Notes: a model not told the origin generated them from the sequence alone. DNA of 64,000 nt from Sphingomonas koreensis (GCA_006438735.1 RCZF01000004.1:419521-483520), one strand, 5' to 3'; shown: positions 17,346 through 27,863, counted from the first letter of the stretch. Made by a program: numbers and translations.

Positions 17346-18515
17346 ATGGCGGAAGCCTATATCGTCGAGGCGGTGCGCACCGCCGGCGGCAAGCGCGGCG
17401 GCAAACTCGCCGGCTGGCACCCGGCCGACATGGCCGGCGAAGTGCTCGACGCGATCGTCGATCGCACCGGCATCGATCCCGCCGCGGTCGAAGACGTCAT
17501 CATGGGCTGCGTCAGCCAGGGCGGCGAGCAGGGCTTCCAGGTCGGCCGCGGCGCGGTGCTCGCTTCGAAGCTTCCAGAAAGCGTGCCGGCGGTGTCGATC
17601 GACCGACAATGCGGCAGCTCGCAACAAGCGATCCAGTTCGCGGCGCAGGCGGTGATGTCGGGCACGCAGGACGTGGTGATCGCCGCCGGCGTCGAGAGCA
17701 TGACGCGCGTGCCGATGGGATCGACCGGCATGCTGTTCCACCAGGCCGGGCTCGGCAAATCGAAATCGCCGCGCCAGGAAGCGCGCTATCCAGGTATCCA
17801 GTTCAGCCAGTTCATGGGCGCGCAGATGATCGCCGACAAATATGGCTTCACCCGCGATCAGCTCGACGACTACGCACTGGAGAGCCACAAGCGCGCCGCC
17901 GCGGCGACCAAGCGCGGCGATTTCGCCGGCGAGATCGTGCCGCTGACGATCGAAACGCCCGACGGCGAGCGACAGCACGATACCGACGAAGGCATCCGCT
18001 TCGACGCGACGTTCGAGGGCATCCATTCTGTCAAGCTGTTGCAGGAAGGCGGCGTGATTTCCGCCGCCAACGCCAGCCAGATCTGCGACGGATCGAGCGC
18101 CGTGATGGTGGTCTCCGAACGCGCGCTCAAGGAACATGGGCTGACGCCGCTCGCGCGGATCCACAATCTCACCGTCACCGGCGGCGATCCGGTGGTGATG
18201 CTGGAGGAGCCGCTGTTCGCCACCGACAAGGCGTTGAAGCGCGCCGGAATGCGGATCGAGGACATCGACTTGTACGAGGTCAACGAAGCATTCGCGCCGG
18301 TGCCGCTGGCGTGGCTGAAGCACACCGGCGGCGATCACGCGAAGCTCAACGTCAACGGCGGTGCGATCGCGCTCGGCCATCCGCTCGGCGCCTCGGGCAC
18401 CAAGCTGATGGCGACGCTGGTCCACGCGCTCCACAAGCGCGGCGGCCGTTATGGCCTACAGACAATGTGCGAGGGCGGCGGCATCGCCAACGTCACGATC
18501 GTCGAGCGGCTGTAA
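17346..18515 (+). CDS. Acetyl-CoA C-acyltransferase (thiolase)
   Basis: Thiolase of 389 residues that either cleaves 3-ketoacyl-CoA or condenses acyl-CoA units. The nucleophilic Cys89 sits in [10 protein letters not shown], the second active-site loop is NEAFA, the catalytic His is in [14 protein letters not shown] and the second Cys in CEGGGIAN. It has the length of a biosynthetic/degradative type I or II thiolase and no extra domain. Shine-Dalgarno GGAGA lies before the ATG. An SDR gene with 3-hydroxyacyl-CoA dehydrogenase character follows after a palindromic repeat, so both probably serve acyl-CoA beta-oxidation. Confidence 0.95.
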   Translation: MAEAYIVEAVRTAGGKRGGKLAGWHPADMAGEVLDAIVDRTGIDPAAVEDVIMGCVSQGGEQGFQVGRGAVLASKLPESVPAVSIDRQCGSSQQAIQFAAQAVMSGTQDVVIAAGVESMTRVPMGSTGMLFHQAGLGKSKSPRQEARYPGIQFSQFMGAQMIADKYGFTRDQLDDYALESHKRAAAATKRGDFAGEIVPLTIETPDGERQHDTDEGIRFDATFEGIHSVKLLQEGGVISAANASQICDGSSAVMVVSERALKEHGLTPLARIHNLTVTGGDPVVMLEEPLFATDKALKRAGMRIEDIDLYEVNEAFAPVPLAWLKHTGGDHAKLNVNGGAIALGHPLGASGTKLMATLVHALHKRGGRYGLQTMCEGGGIANVTIVERL

Positions 18516-18527
18516 CCACGACCAACC

Positions 18528-18615
18528 GTCACCCCGGACTTGTTCCGGGGTCCACCGCGCCTCAAGGGTGCCGACATTTGCGGACACGTTGATGCCGGAA
18601 CAAGCCCGGCATGAC
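18528..18615. repeat. Palindromic repeat (CACCCCGGACTTGTTCCGGG family)
   Basis: Left arm GTCACCCCGGACTTGTTCCG at 18528 and right arm GCCGGAACAAGCCCGGCATG ending near 18615 form an imperfect hairpin in the gap between the thiolase and SDR genes. It is another of the dispersed palindromic families typical of sphingomonads. Confidence 0.78.
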
Positions 18616-18632
18616 GATCCAAGGAGAGAAAG

Positions 18633-19415
18633 ATGAAACTCGACAACACCACCGCCGCCGTCGTCACCGGCGGGGCATCGGGCCTTGGCGAAGCGACCGC
18701 GCGCGCGCTGGCCGCCGCTGGCGCCAAGGTCGCGATTTTCGACCTCCAGGCGGAAAAGGGCGAGAAGGTCGCAGCCGATATCGGCGGGGTGTTCTGCGAG
18801 GTCAACGTCACCACCGACGAGTCGGTCGATGCCGGTTTCGCCAAGGCGCGCGCCGCCCACGGCCAGGAATCGGTGCTGGTGTGCTGCGCCGGCACCGGCA
18901 ACGCGATGAAGACCGCCAGCCGATCGAAGGAAGACGGCAGCATCAAGCATTTCAGCCTCGAGGCGTTCAACTGGCTCATCCAGATCAACCTCGTCGGCAC
19001 GTTCCGTTGCGTCGCCAAGTCCGCCGCGGGGATGCTGACGCTCGATCCGCGCGACGACGGCGAGCGCGGCGCGATCGTGATGACCGCGAGCGTCGCCGCC
19101 GAGGACGGGCAGATCGGCCAAGCGGCCTATTCGGCGTCGAAAGGCGGCGTCGTCGGCATGACGCTGCCGATCGCGCGCGACCTGATGGGCGAGGGCATCC
19201 GCGTCAACACGATCCTGCCGGGCATTTTCGACACCCCGCTGATGCAAGGCGCGCCGCAGCAGGTGAAGGACAATCTCGCGGCGTCGGTGCCCTTCCCCAA
19301 ACGGCTCGGCAACCCGGCCGAATATGCCAAACTAGCGCTGGCGATGATCGAGAACGGCTATTGGAACGGCGAAGACGTTCGGCTGGACGGCGCGATCCGG
19401 ATGGCGCCGCGCTGA
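18633..19415 (+). CDS. SDR family 3-hydroxyacyl-CoA dehydrogenase-like protein
   Basis: NAD(P)-dependent short-chain dehydrogenase of 260 residues. The nucleotide-binding TGGASGLGEATA is at residues 12-23, the structural CCAGTGN takes the place of NNAG, the catalytic Ser is in MTASVAAEDG and the YSASK Tyr/Lys pair follows. The inserted segment with DPRDDGERGAIVMT and the LPGIFDTPL tail resemble type II 3-hydroxyacyl-CoA dehydrogenase (HSD10 group). A strong AAGGAGAG lies before the ATG. Position behind the thiolase supports a role in fatty-acid or branched-chain acyl-CoA oxidation. Confidence 0.9.
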   Translation: MKLDNTTAAVVTGGASGLGEATARALAAAGAKVAIFDLQAEKGEKVAADIGGVFCEVNVTTDESVDAGFAKARAAHGQESVLVCCAGTGNAMKTASRSKEDGSIKHFSLEAFNWLIQINLVGTFRCVAKSAAGMLTLDPRDDGERGAIVMTASVAAEDGQIGQAAYSASKGGVVGMTLPIARDLMGEGIRVNTILPGIFDTPLMQGAPQQVKDNLAASVPFPKRLGNPAEYAKLALAMIENGYWNGEDVRLDGAIRMAPR

Positions 19416-19446
19416 CGCCGTCGACCGCATGAAGCCGGCCGCCGCT

Positions 19447-20106
19447 TCAGCACTTCGGCGCGGCAGCGTCCGTCAGGACATCCCGCGTTAACGACCTGCT
19501 TGAAATCGACGGTGCCGATTGTTCGATCGGATCATCGGCATCGAGCGCGGCAAGGATCATTCGCGCGGTCTGCTGCGCGGTTTCCTCGACAGACAGCGCG
19601 GGGCACGATAGCGCGCGGTGGCCGAGGCCGAACATCACCGCGAGCAGCAATTCTTCGGCGGCGGCGAGCTCGGCGTCGGACAACCGCGGATTGGCGGCGC
19701 AGGCGAGCTCGCGGATGATAGCACGGTAACGCCCGCACAGCTTGGCGATTGTTGCGGCGACATCGGCGTTGCGGTGCGCCTCGGCGAGGATTTCGAACGA
19801 CAACGCCTCGTCGCCCTTTGATAGGGCGCGCGCAGCGAGTTGGGTAAAGCCGGCTTCGACCGTTTCCTCGCCTGACGTCACCTTGTCACACAGCCGTGTC
19901 ATCTCGGCGAGCTTGTCGTCGGCGTCTTCATGGACGATCGCGAGGATCAGATCGCTCTTGCCTGCGAACAGCCGGTAGATTTGCCCGACGCTGACGCCTG
20001 CCGCACTAGCGAGATCGGCCATTGCGGTCTGGTGGAAACCCTGCGTCGCGAACAGGTGGCGCGCAGCGGCGACGATCCGCTGTCGGCTGCACATTTCATG
20101 TTGCAT
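19447..20106 (-). CDS. TetR/AcrR family regulator of the RND efflux genes
   Basis: Repressor of 219 residues: the N-terminal helix-turn-helix reads RIVAAARHLFATQGFHQTAMADLASAAGVSVGQIYRLFAGK, and the rest is an all-helical ligand-binding part. It is divergent from the RND efflux genes, and a perfect 16-bp palindrome stands 76 bp from its start and 38 bp before the adaptor start, so it is very probably the local repressor of the pump, released by a pump substrate. The ligand is unknown. Confidence 0.9.
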   Translation of the reverse strand: MQHEMCSRQRIVAAARHLFATQGFHQTAMADLASAAGVSVGQIYRLFAGKSDLILAIVHEDADDKLAEMTRLCDKVTSGEETVEAGFTQLAARALSKGDEALSFEILAEAHRNADVAATIAKLCGRYRAIIRELACAANPRLSDAELAAAEELLLAVMFGLGHRALSCPALSVEETAQQTARMILAALDADDPIEQSAPSISSRSLTRDVLTDAAAPKC

Positions 20107-20181
20107 CGCAAAAAATATCCGTCTCCATTGTCGCTTTGGGCCTTGACCGACTGTTTACACGATCATAGCTGTCGGACAAGT

Positions 20182-20197
20182 GAATGAACGTTCATTC
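20182..20197. promoter_or_regulatory. Perfect 16-bp palindromic operator for the TetR regulator
   Basis: GAATGAACGTTCATTC is its own reverse complement over all 16 bases, the kind of site bound by TetR repressors of efflux pumps. It lies just downstream of a likely -35 TTGACC (20143-20148) and before the adaptor start at 20235. It would occupy the coding sequence if the adaptor began at the earlier ATG at 20184, which argues for the later start. Confidence 0.75.
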
Positions 20198-20234
20198 CGC
20201 TTTTCGATGTCCGCGCCTGCTGGAAACGACCCTT

Positions 20235-21386
20235 ATGCCCAAGTTCAATCTTTCGCTGTGCGCCACGCTCGCGGCCGCCGCTTTGCTTTCCGCCTGCGGG
20301 TCATCGGCGCCGCCACCGCCACCGACGCCGACCGTCGGCGTGGTCACGATCGAGCGCGCGCCGGTGACGCTATCGACCGAGCTTCCGGGGCGGATTTCCG
20401 CGGTTGAGACGTCCGAAGTACGGCCGCAGATCAATGGCATCATCCGTCGCCGACTGTTCACCGAGGGCGCCTTCGTCCACGCCGGGCAAGTGCTCTACGA
20501 AATCGACGACGCGCCCTATCGCGCCGCGCTGGGTTCGGCCGAAGGCAATCTTGCGAGCGCCCAGGCGACGATCAATTCGACCCGGCTGCAGGCGCAGCGC
20601 TATAGCCAGTTGGTCGCGCTCAACGCCGTCAGCAAGCAGGAAGCGGACAACGCCAAGGGCTCGGCGCAACAAGCGGTTGCCGATGTTGCAGCGCAAAAAT
20701 CCGCGGTCGAGGCGGCGCGGGTCAATCTCAATTACACGCGCATTCGGGCGCCCATTTCGGGCCGGATCGGCCGATCGGCGTTCACGCCGGGCGCGCTGGT
20801 GCAGACCGGCCAGACCGATCCGCTGGCGACGATCCAGCGCACCGATCGCGTCTATGTCGATGTCACGCAATCGGCGGCGCAGGTGCTCGATCTCAAGGAA
20901 GCGATGCAATCGGGCGGCGTGACAGACGCCGATAGTGCTGCAGTCCAGCTGCTGCTGCCCAACGGCAAGACCTATCCGATCGAGGGCCGGCTCGAATTCT
21001 CCGAAGTGACGGTCGATCCCGACACCGGCGCGGTCACGCTGCGTGCCACGTTCCCGAATCCCAACGGCATGTTGCTGCCGGGCCTCTATGTTCGCGCCAA
21101 GCTCGTCGAGGGCGTGCGCCAGCAAGCCATCCTCGCGCCGCAGGAAGGCATCAGCCACGATCCGCGCGGCCGTGCGACCGCGCTGGTGGTCAACAAGGCC
21201 AACAAGGTCGAGCAGCGCATCGTCACCACTGATCGCGCGATCGGCGACAAATGGATCGTCACCAGCGGGCTCGAACCGGGCGACCGATTGATCGTCGAAG
21301 GGCTGCTCAACTTGAAGCCGGGCGCGACCGTCAACGTCGGCAAGCCGCAGCAAGTCACCGCCGCCGCTGCGGCGACCGGGAACTGA
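20235..21386 (+). CDS. RND efflux periplasmic adaptor lipoprotein (AcrA/MexA type)
   Basis: Membrane fusion protein of an RND multidrug pump, about 383 residues from the ATG at 20235. The N-terminus MPKFNLSLCATLAAAALLSAC is a lipoprotein signal with lipobox LSAC. The lipoyl halves (GIIRRRLFTEGAFVHAGQVLYEID and TRIRAPISGRIGRS) frame an alpha-helical hairpin rich in Ala and Gln; beta-barrel and membrane-proximal domains follow (LFPNPNGMLLPGLYVRAK-like, residues 270-290). I chose the second ATG because the first one (20184) would place the operator inside the gene. It bridges the RND pump and the outer-membrane channel. Confidence 0.93.
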   Translation: MPKFNLSLCATLAAAALLSACGSSAPPPPPTPTVGVVTIERAPVTLSTELPGRISAVETSEVRPQINGIIRRRLFTEGAFVHAGQVLYEIDDAPYRAALGSAEGNLASAQATINSTRLQAQRYSQLVALNAVSKQEADNAKGSAQQAVADVAAQKSAVEAARVNLNYTRIRAPISGRIGRSAFTPGALVQTGQTDPLATIQRTDRVYVDVTQSAAQVLDLKEAMQSGGVTDADSAAVQLLLPNGKTYPIEGRLEFSEVTVDPDTGAVTLRATFPNPNGMLLPGLYVRAKLVEGVRQQAILAPQEGISHDPRGRATALVVNKANKVEQRIVTTDRAIGDKWIVTSGLEPGDRLIVEGLLNLKPGATVNVGKPQQVTAAAAATGN

Positions 21387-21392
21387 TCGCCC

Positions 21393-24300
21393 ATGTCACG
21401 CTATTTCATTGACCGGCCGATCTTCGCCTGGGTGATCGCGATCATCCTGATGCTGGCCGGCGGGCTGGCGATCCGATCGCTGCCGATCGCGCAGTTTCCG
21501 GATATCGCCGCGCCCAAGGTGACGATCAACACGCTCTATCCCGGCGCTGACGCCCAGACGCTGGAAAACACGACAACGCAGATCATCGAACAGCAGATGA
21601 AGGGGATCGATCACCTTCGCTACTTTTCGTCGACCAGCGATTCGGCCGGCAACCTGGCGATCACGCTGACCTTCGAGCAGGGCACCGATCCCGACATCGC
21701 GCAGGTTCAGGTGCAGAACAAGCTGGCGCAGGCGACGCCGCTGTTGCCCCAGGAAGTCCAGCAGGCGGGCTTGCGCGTTTCCAAATCGACCGCGAACTTC
21801 CTGCTGGTGCTGGCGCTTTACTCGGAAGACGGCAGCCACGATCAGGTCGATCTCGGCGATTTCGTCGCGTCGAAGATCCAGGATCCGATCAGCCGCATCA
21901 CCGGCGTCGGCGATACGCAGGTGTTGGGTGCGCAATATGCCATGCGCATCTGGGTCGATCCGTTCAAACTGTCGAACCTCGGGCTGACCGTCGCCGACGT
22001 GAAATCGGCAATCCTCGCGCAGAACGCGCAAGTTTCCGCCGGCCAGGTCGGCAGCTTGCCGAGCGTGTCGGGCCAGGCGCTCAACGCGACCGTCACCGCG
22101 CAATCGCGGCTGCGCACGCCCGAGCAGTTCCAACAGATCATCCTGCGGACCGCGACCGACGGCTCGACGGTGCGGCTCGCCGATGTCGCGCGCGTCGAAC
22201 TCGGATCGGAAAACTACAGCTTCCAGGCGCGCTTCAACGGCAAGCAGGCGTCCGGTTTCGGCATCAAGCTGGCGCCGGGGGCCAATGCGCTCGACACCGT
22301 CGCCGCGGTCAAGGCCGAGGTCGCCGAGCTGTCGAAGCAATTCCCGCCCGACATCAAGGTCGCCTATCCGGTCGATAACTCGACCTTCGTGAAGCTGTCG
22401 GTCGAACAGGTCGTCCACACGCTGATCGAGGCGATCGTGCTCGTCTTCCTGGTGATGTTCCTGTTTCTGCAGAACATCCGCGCGACCCTCATCCCGACGA
22501 TCGCGGTGCCGGTGGTGCTGCTCGGCTCGCTGGCGGTGCTGCAGCTCGCCGGCTTCACCATCAACACGCTGACGCTGTTCGGCATGGTGCTGGCGATCGG
22601 CCTGCTGGTCGATGACGCGATCGTCGTCGTCGAGAATGTCGAGCGCCTGATCCAGACCGAGGGGCTGAGCCCCAAGGAGGCCGCACGAAAATCGATGGAC
22701 GAGATCAGCGGCGCGCTGATCGGCATCGGCCTGGTGCTGTCTGCGGTGTTCCTGCCGATGGCCTTCTTCGGCGGATCGACCGGCGTGATCTTCCGCCAAT
22801 TCTCGATCACGATTGTCTCGTCGATGGCGCTATCGGTGATGGTCGCCTTGATCCTGACGCCGGCCTTGTGCGCGACGATCCTGAAGCCCGCTAAGGAGCA
22901 TACCGAGCGCAAGGGTTTTTTCGGCTGGTTCAACCGAACGTTCGATCGCGGCGTCGGGCGCTACAGCAAAGCGCTGGGCACGGTCGAGCGGCGCTGGGGC
23001 CGCACGCTGATCGTCTATGCGATCATCGTCCTTGGCATGGCGCTGCTCTTCATCCGCCTGCCCTCCGGCTTCCTGCCCGATGAGGATCAGGGGCTGTTGT
23101 TCACCCAGGTGACGATGCCCGCCGGCACGACGATGGAGGAAACCGCGCGGACGATGGACCGCGTGCGCGATTATTACCTGAAGGACGAAGCCGCCAATGT
23201 CTCGGCGGTGTTCACGATCAGCGGCTTCGGCTTCGTCGGCCAGGGCCAGAATGTCGGCATCGCCTTCGTTCGGATGAAGGATTGGGCCGATCGCAAGGGT
23301 TCGGCCAACGGCGTCTCCGCGATCGCGCAGCGCGCCAATGCCGCGCTCAGCAAGATCCACGCCGGCATGGCGATCGCCTTCGTGCCGCCGGCGGTGCTCG
23401 AACTCGGCAACGCCACCGGCTTCGATTTCGAGCTGAAGGACATCGGCGGCGTCGGCCATGACAAGTTGCTCGCCGCGCGCAACCAGCTGCTCGGCATGGC
23501 GGCCGGCGACAAGCAGCTGGCGCAGGTCCGCCCCAACGGGCTCGAGGACTCGCCGCAGCTCCATCTCAACGTCGATGAGGCGCAGGCCGGCGCGCTCGGC
23601 CTCTCGCAATCGGACATCAACGATACCGTCAGCACCGCGTTCGGCGGCACCTATGTCAACGATTTCATCGATCGCGGGCGGGTGAAGAAGGTCTATGTCC
23701 AGGCCGATGCGCCGTTCCGGACGACCCCCGAGGCGCTGGGCAATTTCTACGTGCGCGGATCGTCCGGCCAGATGGCGCCGTTCTCTTCGTTCGCGACGAC
23801 CGACTGGACTTATGGCCCGCAGCGGCTGGAGCGGTACAATGGCGTCTCCTCGTTCGAGATCATGGGATCGCCCGCCCCCGGGCTGAGCAGCGGCGCCGCG
23901 ATCAAGGCGATGGAGGCGCATGCCGCCAAGCTGCCGCCGGGGATCGGCTACGAATGGACCGGCCTGTCCTATGAGGAGCAGCTGTCCGGCGGCCAGGCGC
24001 CCACGCTCTATGCGCTATCGCTGCTGATCGTGTTCCTGTGCCTTGCCGCACTTTACGAAAGCTGGTCGGTGCCGCTGGCGGTGATCCTGGTCGTGCCGCT
24101 CGGCGTGGTCGGCGCGGTGCTGGCGGCGAAGCTGGTCGGCCTCAATAACGACATCTATCTTCAGGTCGGGCTGATCACGACGATCGGCGTTTCGGCGAAG
24201 AACGCGATCCTGATCGTCGAATTCGCCGAGGAGAAGATGCGCGACGGGCTGGGCGCGGCGGAAGCGGCGATCGAGGCGGCCAAGCTGCGCTTGCGGCCGA

Positions 24301-24530
24301 TCCTGATGACCAGCCTCGCCTTCGTGTTCGGCGTGTTGCCGCTGGCGATTTCGACCGGGGCTGGCGCCGGCGGCCAGCATGCGATCGGCTGGGCGGTGGT
24401 CGGCGGGATGCTGTCGGCGACGGTGCTGGCGATCTTCTTCGTGCCGATGTTCTTCTTCCTGGTGAAGCGACTGTTCCGTCAGGATCAGGCGCATTCATCC
24501 GAAACCCCGCGCGAACCCGAGCAGGCCTGA
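21393..24530 (+). CDS. RND multidrug efflux pump, AcrB/MexB (HAE1) type
   Basis: Proton-driven inner-membrane efflux transporter of 1045 residues, the full HAE1 length. The N-terminus [24 protein letters not shown] is the first helix; the proton-relay Asp pair is in [16 protein letters not shown], and the second half carries [29 protein letters not shown] and [12 protein letters not shown]. No frameshift or missing motif was seen. It starts 6 bp after the adaptor stop and is followed 2 bp later by the outer-membrane gene, so the three form one operon under the TetR regulator. Confidence 0.96.
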   Translation: MSRYFIDRPIFAWVIAIILMLAGGLAIRSLPIAQFPDIAAPKVTINTLYPGADAQTLENTTTQIIEQQMKGIDHLRYFSSTSDSAGNLAITLTFEQGTDPDIAQVQVQNKLAQATPLLPQEVQQAGLRVSKSTANFLLVLALYSEDGSHDQVDLGDFVASKIQDPISRITGVGDTQVLGAQYAMRIWVDPFKLSNLGLTVADVKSAILAQNAQVSAGQVGSLPSVSGQALNATVTAQSRLRTPEQFQQIILRTATDGSTVRLADVARVELGSENYSFQARFNGKQASGFGIKLAPGANALDTVAAVKAEVAELSKQFPPDIKVAYPVDNSTFVKLSVEQVVHTLIEAIVLVFLVMFLFLQNIRATLIPTIAVPVVLLGSLAVLQLAGFTINTLTLFGMVLAIGLLVDDAIVVVENVERLIQTEGLSPKEAARKSMDEISGALIGIGLVLSAVFLPMAFFGGSTGVIFRQFSITIVSSMALSVMVALILTPALCATILKPAKEHTERKGFFGWFNRTFDRGVGRYSKALGTVERRWGRTLIVYAIIVLGMALLFIRLPSGFLPDEDQGLLFTQVTMPAGTTMEETARTMDRVRDYYLKDEAANVSAVFTISGFGFVGQGQNVGIAFVRMKDWADRKGSANGVSAIAQRANAALSKIHAGMAIAFVPPAVLELGNATGFDFELKDIGGVGHDKLLAARNQLLGMAAGDKQLAQVRPNGLEDSPQLHLNVDEAQAGALGLSQSDINDTVSTAFGGTYVNDFIDRGRVKKVYVQADAPFRTTPEALGNFYVRGSSGQMAPFSSFATTDWTYGPQRLERYNGVSSFEIMGSPAPGLSSGAAIKAMEAHAAKLPPGIGYEWTGLSYEEQLSGGQAPTLYALSLLIVFLCLAALYESWSVPLAVILVVPLGVVGAVLAAKLVGLNNDIYLQVGLITTIGVSAKNAILIVEFAEEKMRDGLGAAEAAIEAAKLRLRPILMTSLAFVFGVLPLAISTGAGAGGQHAIGWAVVGGMLSATVLAIFFVPMFFFLVKRLFRQDQAHSSETPREPEQA

Positions 24531-24532
24531 TC

Positions 24533-26017
24533 ATGACGCTTCGTAGCAAAACCGCCCTCGCGCTGGCCGCCGGGCTGACGCTCGCCGGCTGCGACATGGC
24601 CCCGCATTACGTGCGCCCGGCGCTGTCCGTCCCCGCTGCGTCGCCGAGCGGCCCGGCGTATGCGACCGGCGTCGCCGGCGATGCGATCGAGCCGGCCGAC
24701 ACCGCGTGGCGCGCGTTCTTCACCGACGATCGCCTGCGCCAGGTGATCCAGACCGCGCTCGACAACAATCGCGATCTGCGCGTCGCGGTTGCCAATGTCG
24801 CGCAGGCGCGCGCGCAATACCGCGTGCAGCGCGCCGACATTTTCCCGACGATCGGCGCCAATGGCAGCGCGACCATCCAGAAATCGCCCGGCGGCGTCGT
24901 CACCAGCCCGACCGGCGGCGGCGCGACCGGCGGCGCGGGCACCGGCGCCGGCACCGGGACGGGCGCCGTCACCACCAGCGGTAGCGGGCGCAGCGACATC
25001 TATTCGGCCTCGGTCGGCGTTTCGGCCTGGGAAGTCGATCTGTTCGGCCGAGTGCGCAATCTTACCAAGGCGGCGCAGGAGCAATATTTCGCCTCGGCCG
25101 AGAATCGCAACGCCGCGCAGACCGCGCTGATCGCCGAAGTCGCCACCGCCTGGCTGACGATGGCGGCCGATCAGGAACAGCTGAAAATCTCGCGCGATAC
25201 CGAGGCCGCTTTCGGCCAGACGGTGGCGATCACGCAGGCGCGGTTCAGCCACGGTATCTCGTCCGAGCTCGACGTGCGCCAGGCGCGGACGAGCTACGAT
25301 CAGGCGCGCGCCGACATCGCCAGCGCGACGACGCAAGTGGCGCAGGATCAGAACGCGCTCAACCTGCTCGCCGGCGCGACGGTGCCGGCCGAGCTGCTGC
25401 CCGCCGAGCTGTCCACAGTCCAGGCGACGCTCGACAATCTGCCCGCCGACCTGCCGTCGACCGTGCTGCTGCGCCGACCCGACGTCGCCGCGGCGGAGCA
25501 TCAGCTGCGCGCCGCCAACGCCGATATCGGCGCGGCCCGCGCGGCGTTCTTCCCGACGATCTCGCTGACCGCGGTGTTCGGCACGTTGAGCCAGGGGCTG
25601 TCGCATCTGTTCGGCGGGGGCAGCGATTTCTGGTCGGTCGAGCCGTCGGCCTCGCTGCCGCTGTTCGATTTCGGGCGCAACAAGGGCAATCTGCGCTACG
25701 CCCAGGCGACGCGCGACGCGATGGTCGCCACTTATGAGGGCGCGGTGCAATCGGCCTTCCGCGAGGTCGCCGACGCGCTGGCCCGGCGCGGCACGATCGA
25801 CGACGAGCTCACCGCCCAGCTGTCGCTGCGCGACGACGCCGAGCATGCCTATCAATTGTCCGAACTGCGCTTCAAGGCCGGGATCGATCCGTTCCTGACG
25901 ACGCTCGATTCGCAGCGCACGCTTTATAGCGCGCAGCAAAGCCTGCTGGCGACGCGGTTGACGCGCGGGGCCAATGCGGTGGAGCTCTACCGCGCGCTGG
26001 GTGGCGGCCTGAAGTAG
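24533..26017 (+). CDS. Outer-membrane efflux channel lipoprotein (OprM/NodT family)
   Basis: TolC-like outer-membrane factor of 494 residues. The signal peptide ends in the lipobox LAGC (residues 17-20) followed by DMAPHYVRP, as in OprM/NodT proteins. Two repeated halves contain the long coiled-coil helices (AVANVAQARAQYRVQRADIFP and NADIGAARAAFFPTISL). A low-complexity insert of Gly, Thr and Ala (about residues 120-155, from 24890 to 25000) is unusual and is likely a surface loop. Completes the tripartite pump with the two genes before it. Confidence 0.94.
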   Translation: MTLRSKTALALAAGLTLAGCDMAPHYVRPALSVPAASPSGPAYATGVAGDAIEPADTAWRAFFTDDRLRQVIQTALDNNRDLRVAVANVAQARAQYRVQRADIFPTIGANGSATIQKSPGGVVTSPTGGGATGGAGTGAGTGTGAVTTSGSGRSDIYSASVGVSAWEVDLFGRVRNLTKAAQEQYFASAENRNAAQTALIAEVATAWLTMAADQEQLKISRDTEAAFGQTVAITQARFSHGISSELDVRQARTSYDQARADIASATTQVAQDQNALNLLAGATVPAELLPAELSTVQATLDNLPADLPSTVLLRRPDVAAAEHQLRAANADIGAARAAFFPTISLTAVFGTLSQGLSHLFGGGSDFWSVEPSASLPLFDFGRNKGNLRYAQATRDAMVATYEGAVQSAFREVADALARRGTIDDELTAQLSLRDDAEHAYQLSELRFKAGIDPFLTTLDSQRTLYSAQQSLLATRLTRGANAVELYRALGGGLK

Positions 26018-26089
26018 CGCTCGCCGACACGCGCCCTTGCAAGTCGCCGCAAAGAGGATACGCTCCGTCTCATAACAAGGAGAGGCGCG

Positions 26090-26359
26090 ATGGCGACAAT
26101 CGAGCAATCGGAATCCGAATCGGCCGACAAGGCTTTGGTGATCCTCCAGAGCCTCGTCTGTCTGCTTCGCGAAAAGAACATCCTGAGCCGCGGCGACATC
26201 GAGGATCTGCGCGACAAGATCGAGAGCCGCGCCGCCAATCACGGCGCCGATCCCCTGCCCTGCTGCGCCGAAGGCGTCGATGCCGCGGCGATCGAGATGG
26301 CCAAGCTCGGCACCTATATCGAGCGCCGGTACGGCGGAAAGCACCGCCGCACGCAATAA
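26090..26359 (+). CDS. Small conserved-looking hypothetical protein
   Basis: An 89-residue soluble, acidic then basic protein that I do not recognise. A strong AAGGAGAGG stands 7 bp before the ATG and codon use is that of the chromosome, so it is very likely expressed. Visible features are an N-terminal Ser/Glu stretch, an amphipathic segment DKALVILQSLVCLLREKNILSRGDIEDL, a CC pair at about residues 58-59, and a basic C-terminal KHRR tail. It stands alone between the efflux operon and the convergent hydrolase gene. Confidence 0.65.
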   Translation: MATIEQSESESADKALVILQSLVCLLREKNILSRGDIEDLRDKIESRAANHGADPLPCCAEGVDAAAIEMAKLGTYIERRYGGKHRRTQ

Positions 26360-26381
26360 GCCGGCCGCGCCGGACGCGCCC

Positions 26382-27275
26382 TTACGCTTGCGTGTCGAGC
26401 CACCCGGTGATGGCGCGCGTCACCGCCTCGGGCGCTTCCCAGGGCACGAAATGGCCGGCGGCGACGCGCTCGATCGTCAGATCGGGCACCAGCGCGTCGA
26501 GCCCGTCGAGCTGGCTCGGCAACAGCGCCTTGTCCTCGGTCCCCCAGATCACCAGCGTCGGTATCGTGATCGGCGGGAACGGCGCATCGAGAAACGCCGG
26601 GCGAGCCGCGTCCTCGCCCATTTCGGGCACCTGGATCGCGCTAGCGCGATACCAGTTGAGCATCGCCGTCAGCGCGCCGGGCTGGCCCCATTGCTCGAGA
26701 TAGACCGGCTTTTCGTCGCGGACCTTTTCGAAATCGGTGTGCCGCATAAAGCTGCCGTCGAAAAAAGCCGAAAGCCCGATCGTCTCGATATGCTTCTCGA
26801 GATCGGTGTTGCGGAAGGCGCGGATATATTGGCTGGCCTCGCGCTGCGCGGGATCGTCGAACATCGTCTTCTGGAAGATGAAGGGATGCGGCGCGTTGAT
26901 GATGATCAGCCGCGCGACACGGTCGGGCCGCTGCAGCGCCGCCATCCAGGCGATCGCGCCGCCCCAGTCATGGCCGACCAACGTGAAGCGATCCACGCCG
27001 AAATGGTCGGCCAGCGCGATGATGTCGGCGACGATCTTGTCGGGGGTGTAATTGTCGACGCCCTCGGGCTTGGACGACCGCGCATAGCCGCGCTGATCGG
27101 GCGCGATGACGAAATGATCGCGCGCGAGGTCGGGAATCTGGTGCCGCCAGGTGCGGTGCGATTCGGGAAAGCCGTGGAGCAGGATGATTGCCGGCTTGGC
27201 CGGATCGCCCTCGGCCACGACGTCGAGTTCCACGCCGGTCGGCAAGGCGATGCGTTGAAGCTCGAAATCGGGCAT
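26382..27275 (-). CDS. Alpha/beta hydrolase, epoxide-hydrolase-like
   Basis: Alpha/beta-hydrolase fold enzyme of 297 residues. The oxyanion HGFPESHRTW motif (residues 35-44) and the nucleophile elbow GHDWGG (Asp as nucleophile) are those of epoxide hydrolases and haloalkane dehalogenases; the catalytic His is in AAGHFVPWEAP. The cap region YIRAFRNTD to PGALTAMLNWYRA resembles microbial epoxide hydrolases of the EphA group. The ATG at 27275 opens the expected MPDFELQRIALPTG; the longer frame runs into the DUF5990 gene on the other strand and was rejected. Confidence 0.88.
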   Translation of the reverse strand: MPDFELQRIALPTGVELDVVAEGDPAKPAIILLHGFPESHRTWRHQIPDLARDHFVIAPDQRGYARSSKPEGVDNYTPDKIVADIIALADHFGVDRFTLVGHDWGGAIAWMAALQRPDRVARLIIINAPHPFIFQKTMFDDPAQREASQYIRAFRNTDLEKHIETIGLSAFFDGSFMRHTDFEKVRDEKPVYLEQWGQPGALTAMLNWYRASAIQVPEMGEDAARPAFLDAPFPPITIPTLVIWGTEDKALLPSQLDGLDALVPDLTIERVAAGHFVPWEAPEAVTRAITGWLDTQA

Positions 27276-27338
27276 GCTGCTCTCCTGTGATCCGCGCGAC
27301 ACTGGCGACAGGATCGACATTCGGCAAGGGATGCGCAG

Positions 27339-27764
27339 ATGGCCGAGGCGGACCCAACCGAAATCCGCCTGCGGATCGTCATCGAACAACCCGTCGCGGG
27401 CGTGCTGCACAGCCTGCAATCGGGGGACAAGGGCGTGCTCGATCCCAAGCGATCGACCGCGAGTGAACCCCTGACGTTCGATTGCCCGGTGCGCGTCGCG
27501 CCCGGCCCCAAATTCTTCGGCGATCAGGTCCGACGCGAAGGCCCCGATCGACGCTTCGTGTATATCCGCATCGGCCAGTCCGCGGGCGACCATGCCTCGC
27601 TCTGGACGCGCCGAATGAAGATCGACGTGCACAACATTCCGCCCGACCTGCTCGCCCGCGCCGCGGCGGAAGAGGGCGTGGTGGAGATCACGGTCAACGG
27701 GACAGGCAAAGACGGGACACCGGCGTGTGCGACGGTGCCGGTGACGGGGCGGCGGGGGGTTTAG
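27339..27764 (+). CDS. DUF5990 family protein
   Basis: Cytoplasmic 141-residue protein of unknown function. The order IRLRIVIEQPVAGVLHSLQSG, then LTFDCPVRVAPGPKFFGD, then RFVYIRIGQSAGDHASLWTRRMKI matches what I recall of family DUF5990, a beta-rich single-domain protein. No catalytic residues are apparent. Divergent from the epoxide-hydrolase-like gene, with only 63 bp between the two starts. Confidence 0.7.
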   Translation: MAEADPTEIRLRIVIEQPVAGVLHSLQSGDKGVLDPKRSTASEPLTFDCPVRVAPGPKFFGDQVRREGPDRRFVYIRIGQSAGDHASLWTRRMKIDVHNIPPDLLARAAAEEGVVEITVNGTGKDGTPACATVPVTGRRGV

Positions 27765-27863
27765 CGCTTGGGGGCCGTCGGCTGATATTGGTGGAAAGCG
27801 GCACGGCAGCATTTGGTCGTGCAATCGGCTATGCGGCCATTAATGAGCAAGAGACAGAAACAG

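Noticed and set aside
17241..18434. Minus-strand frame continuing upstream of the nitroreductase
   Set aside because: It is antisense to the thiolase gene, and the nitroreductase has its own well-placed ATG.
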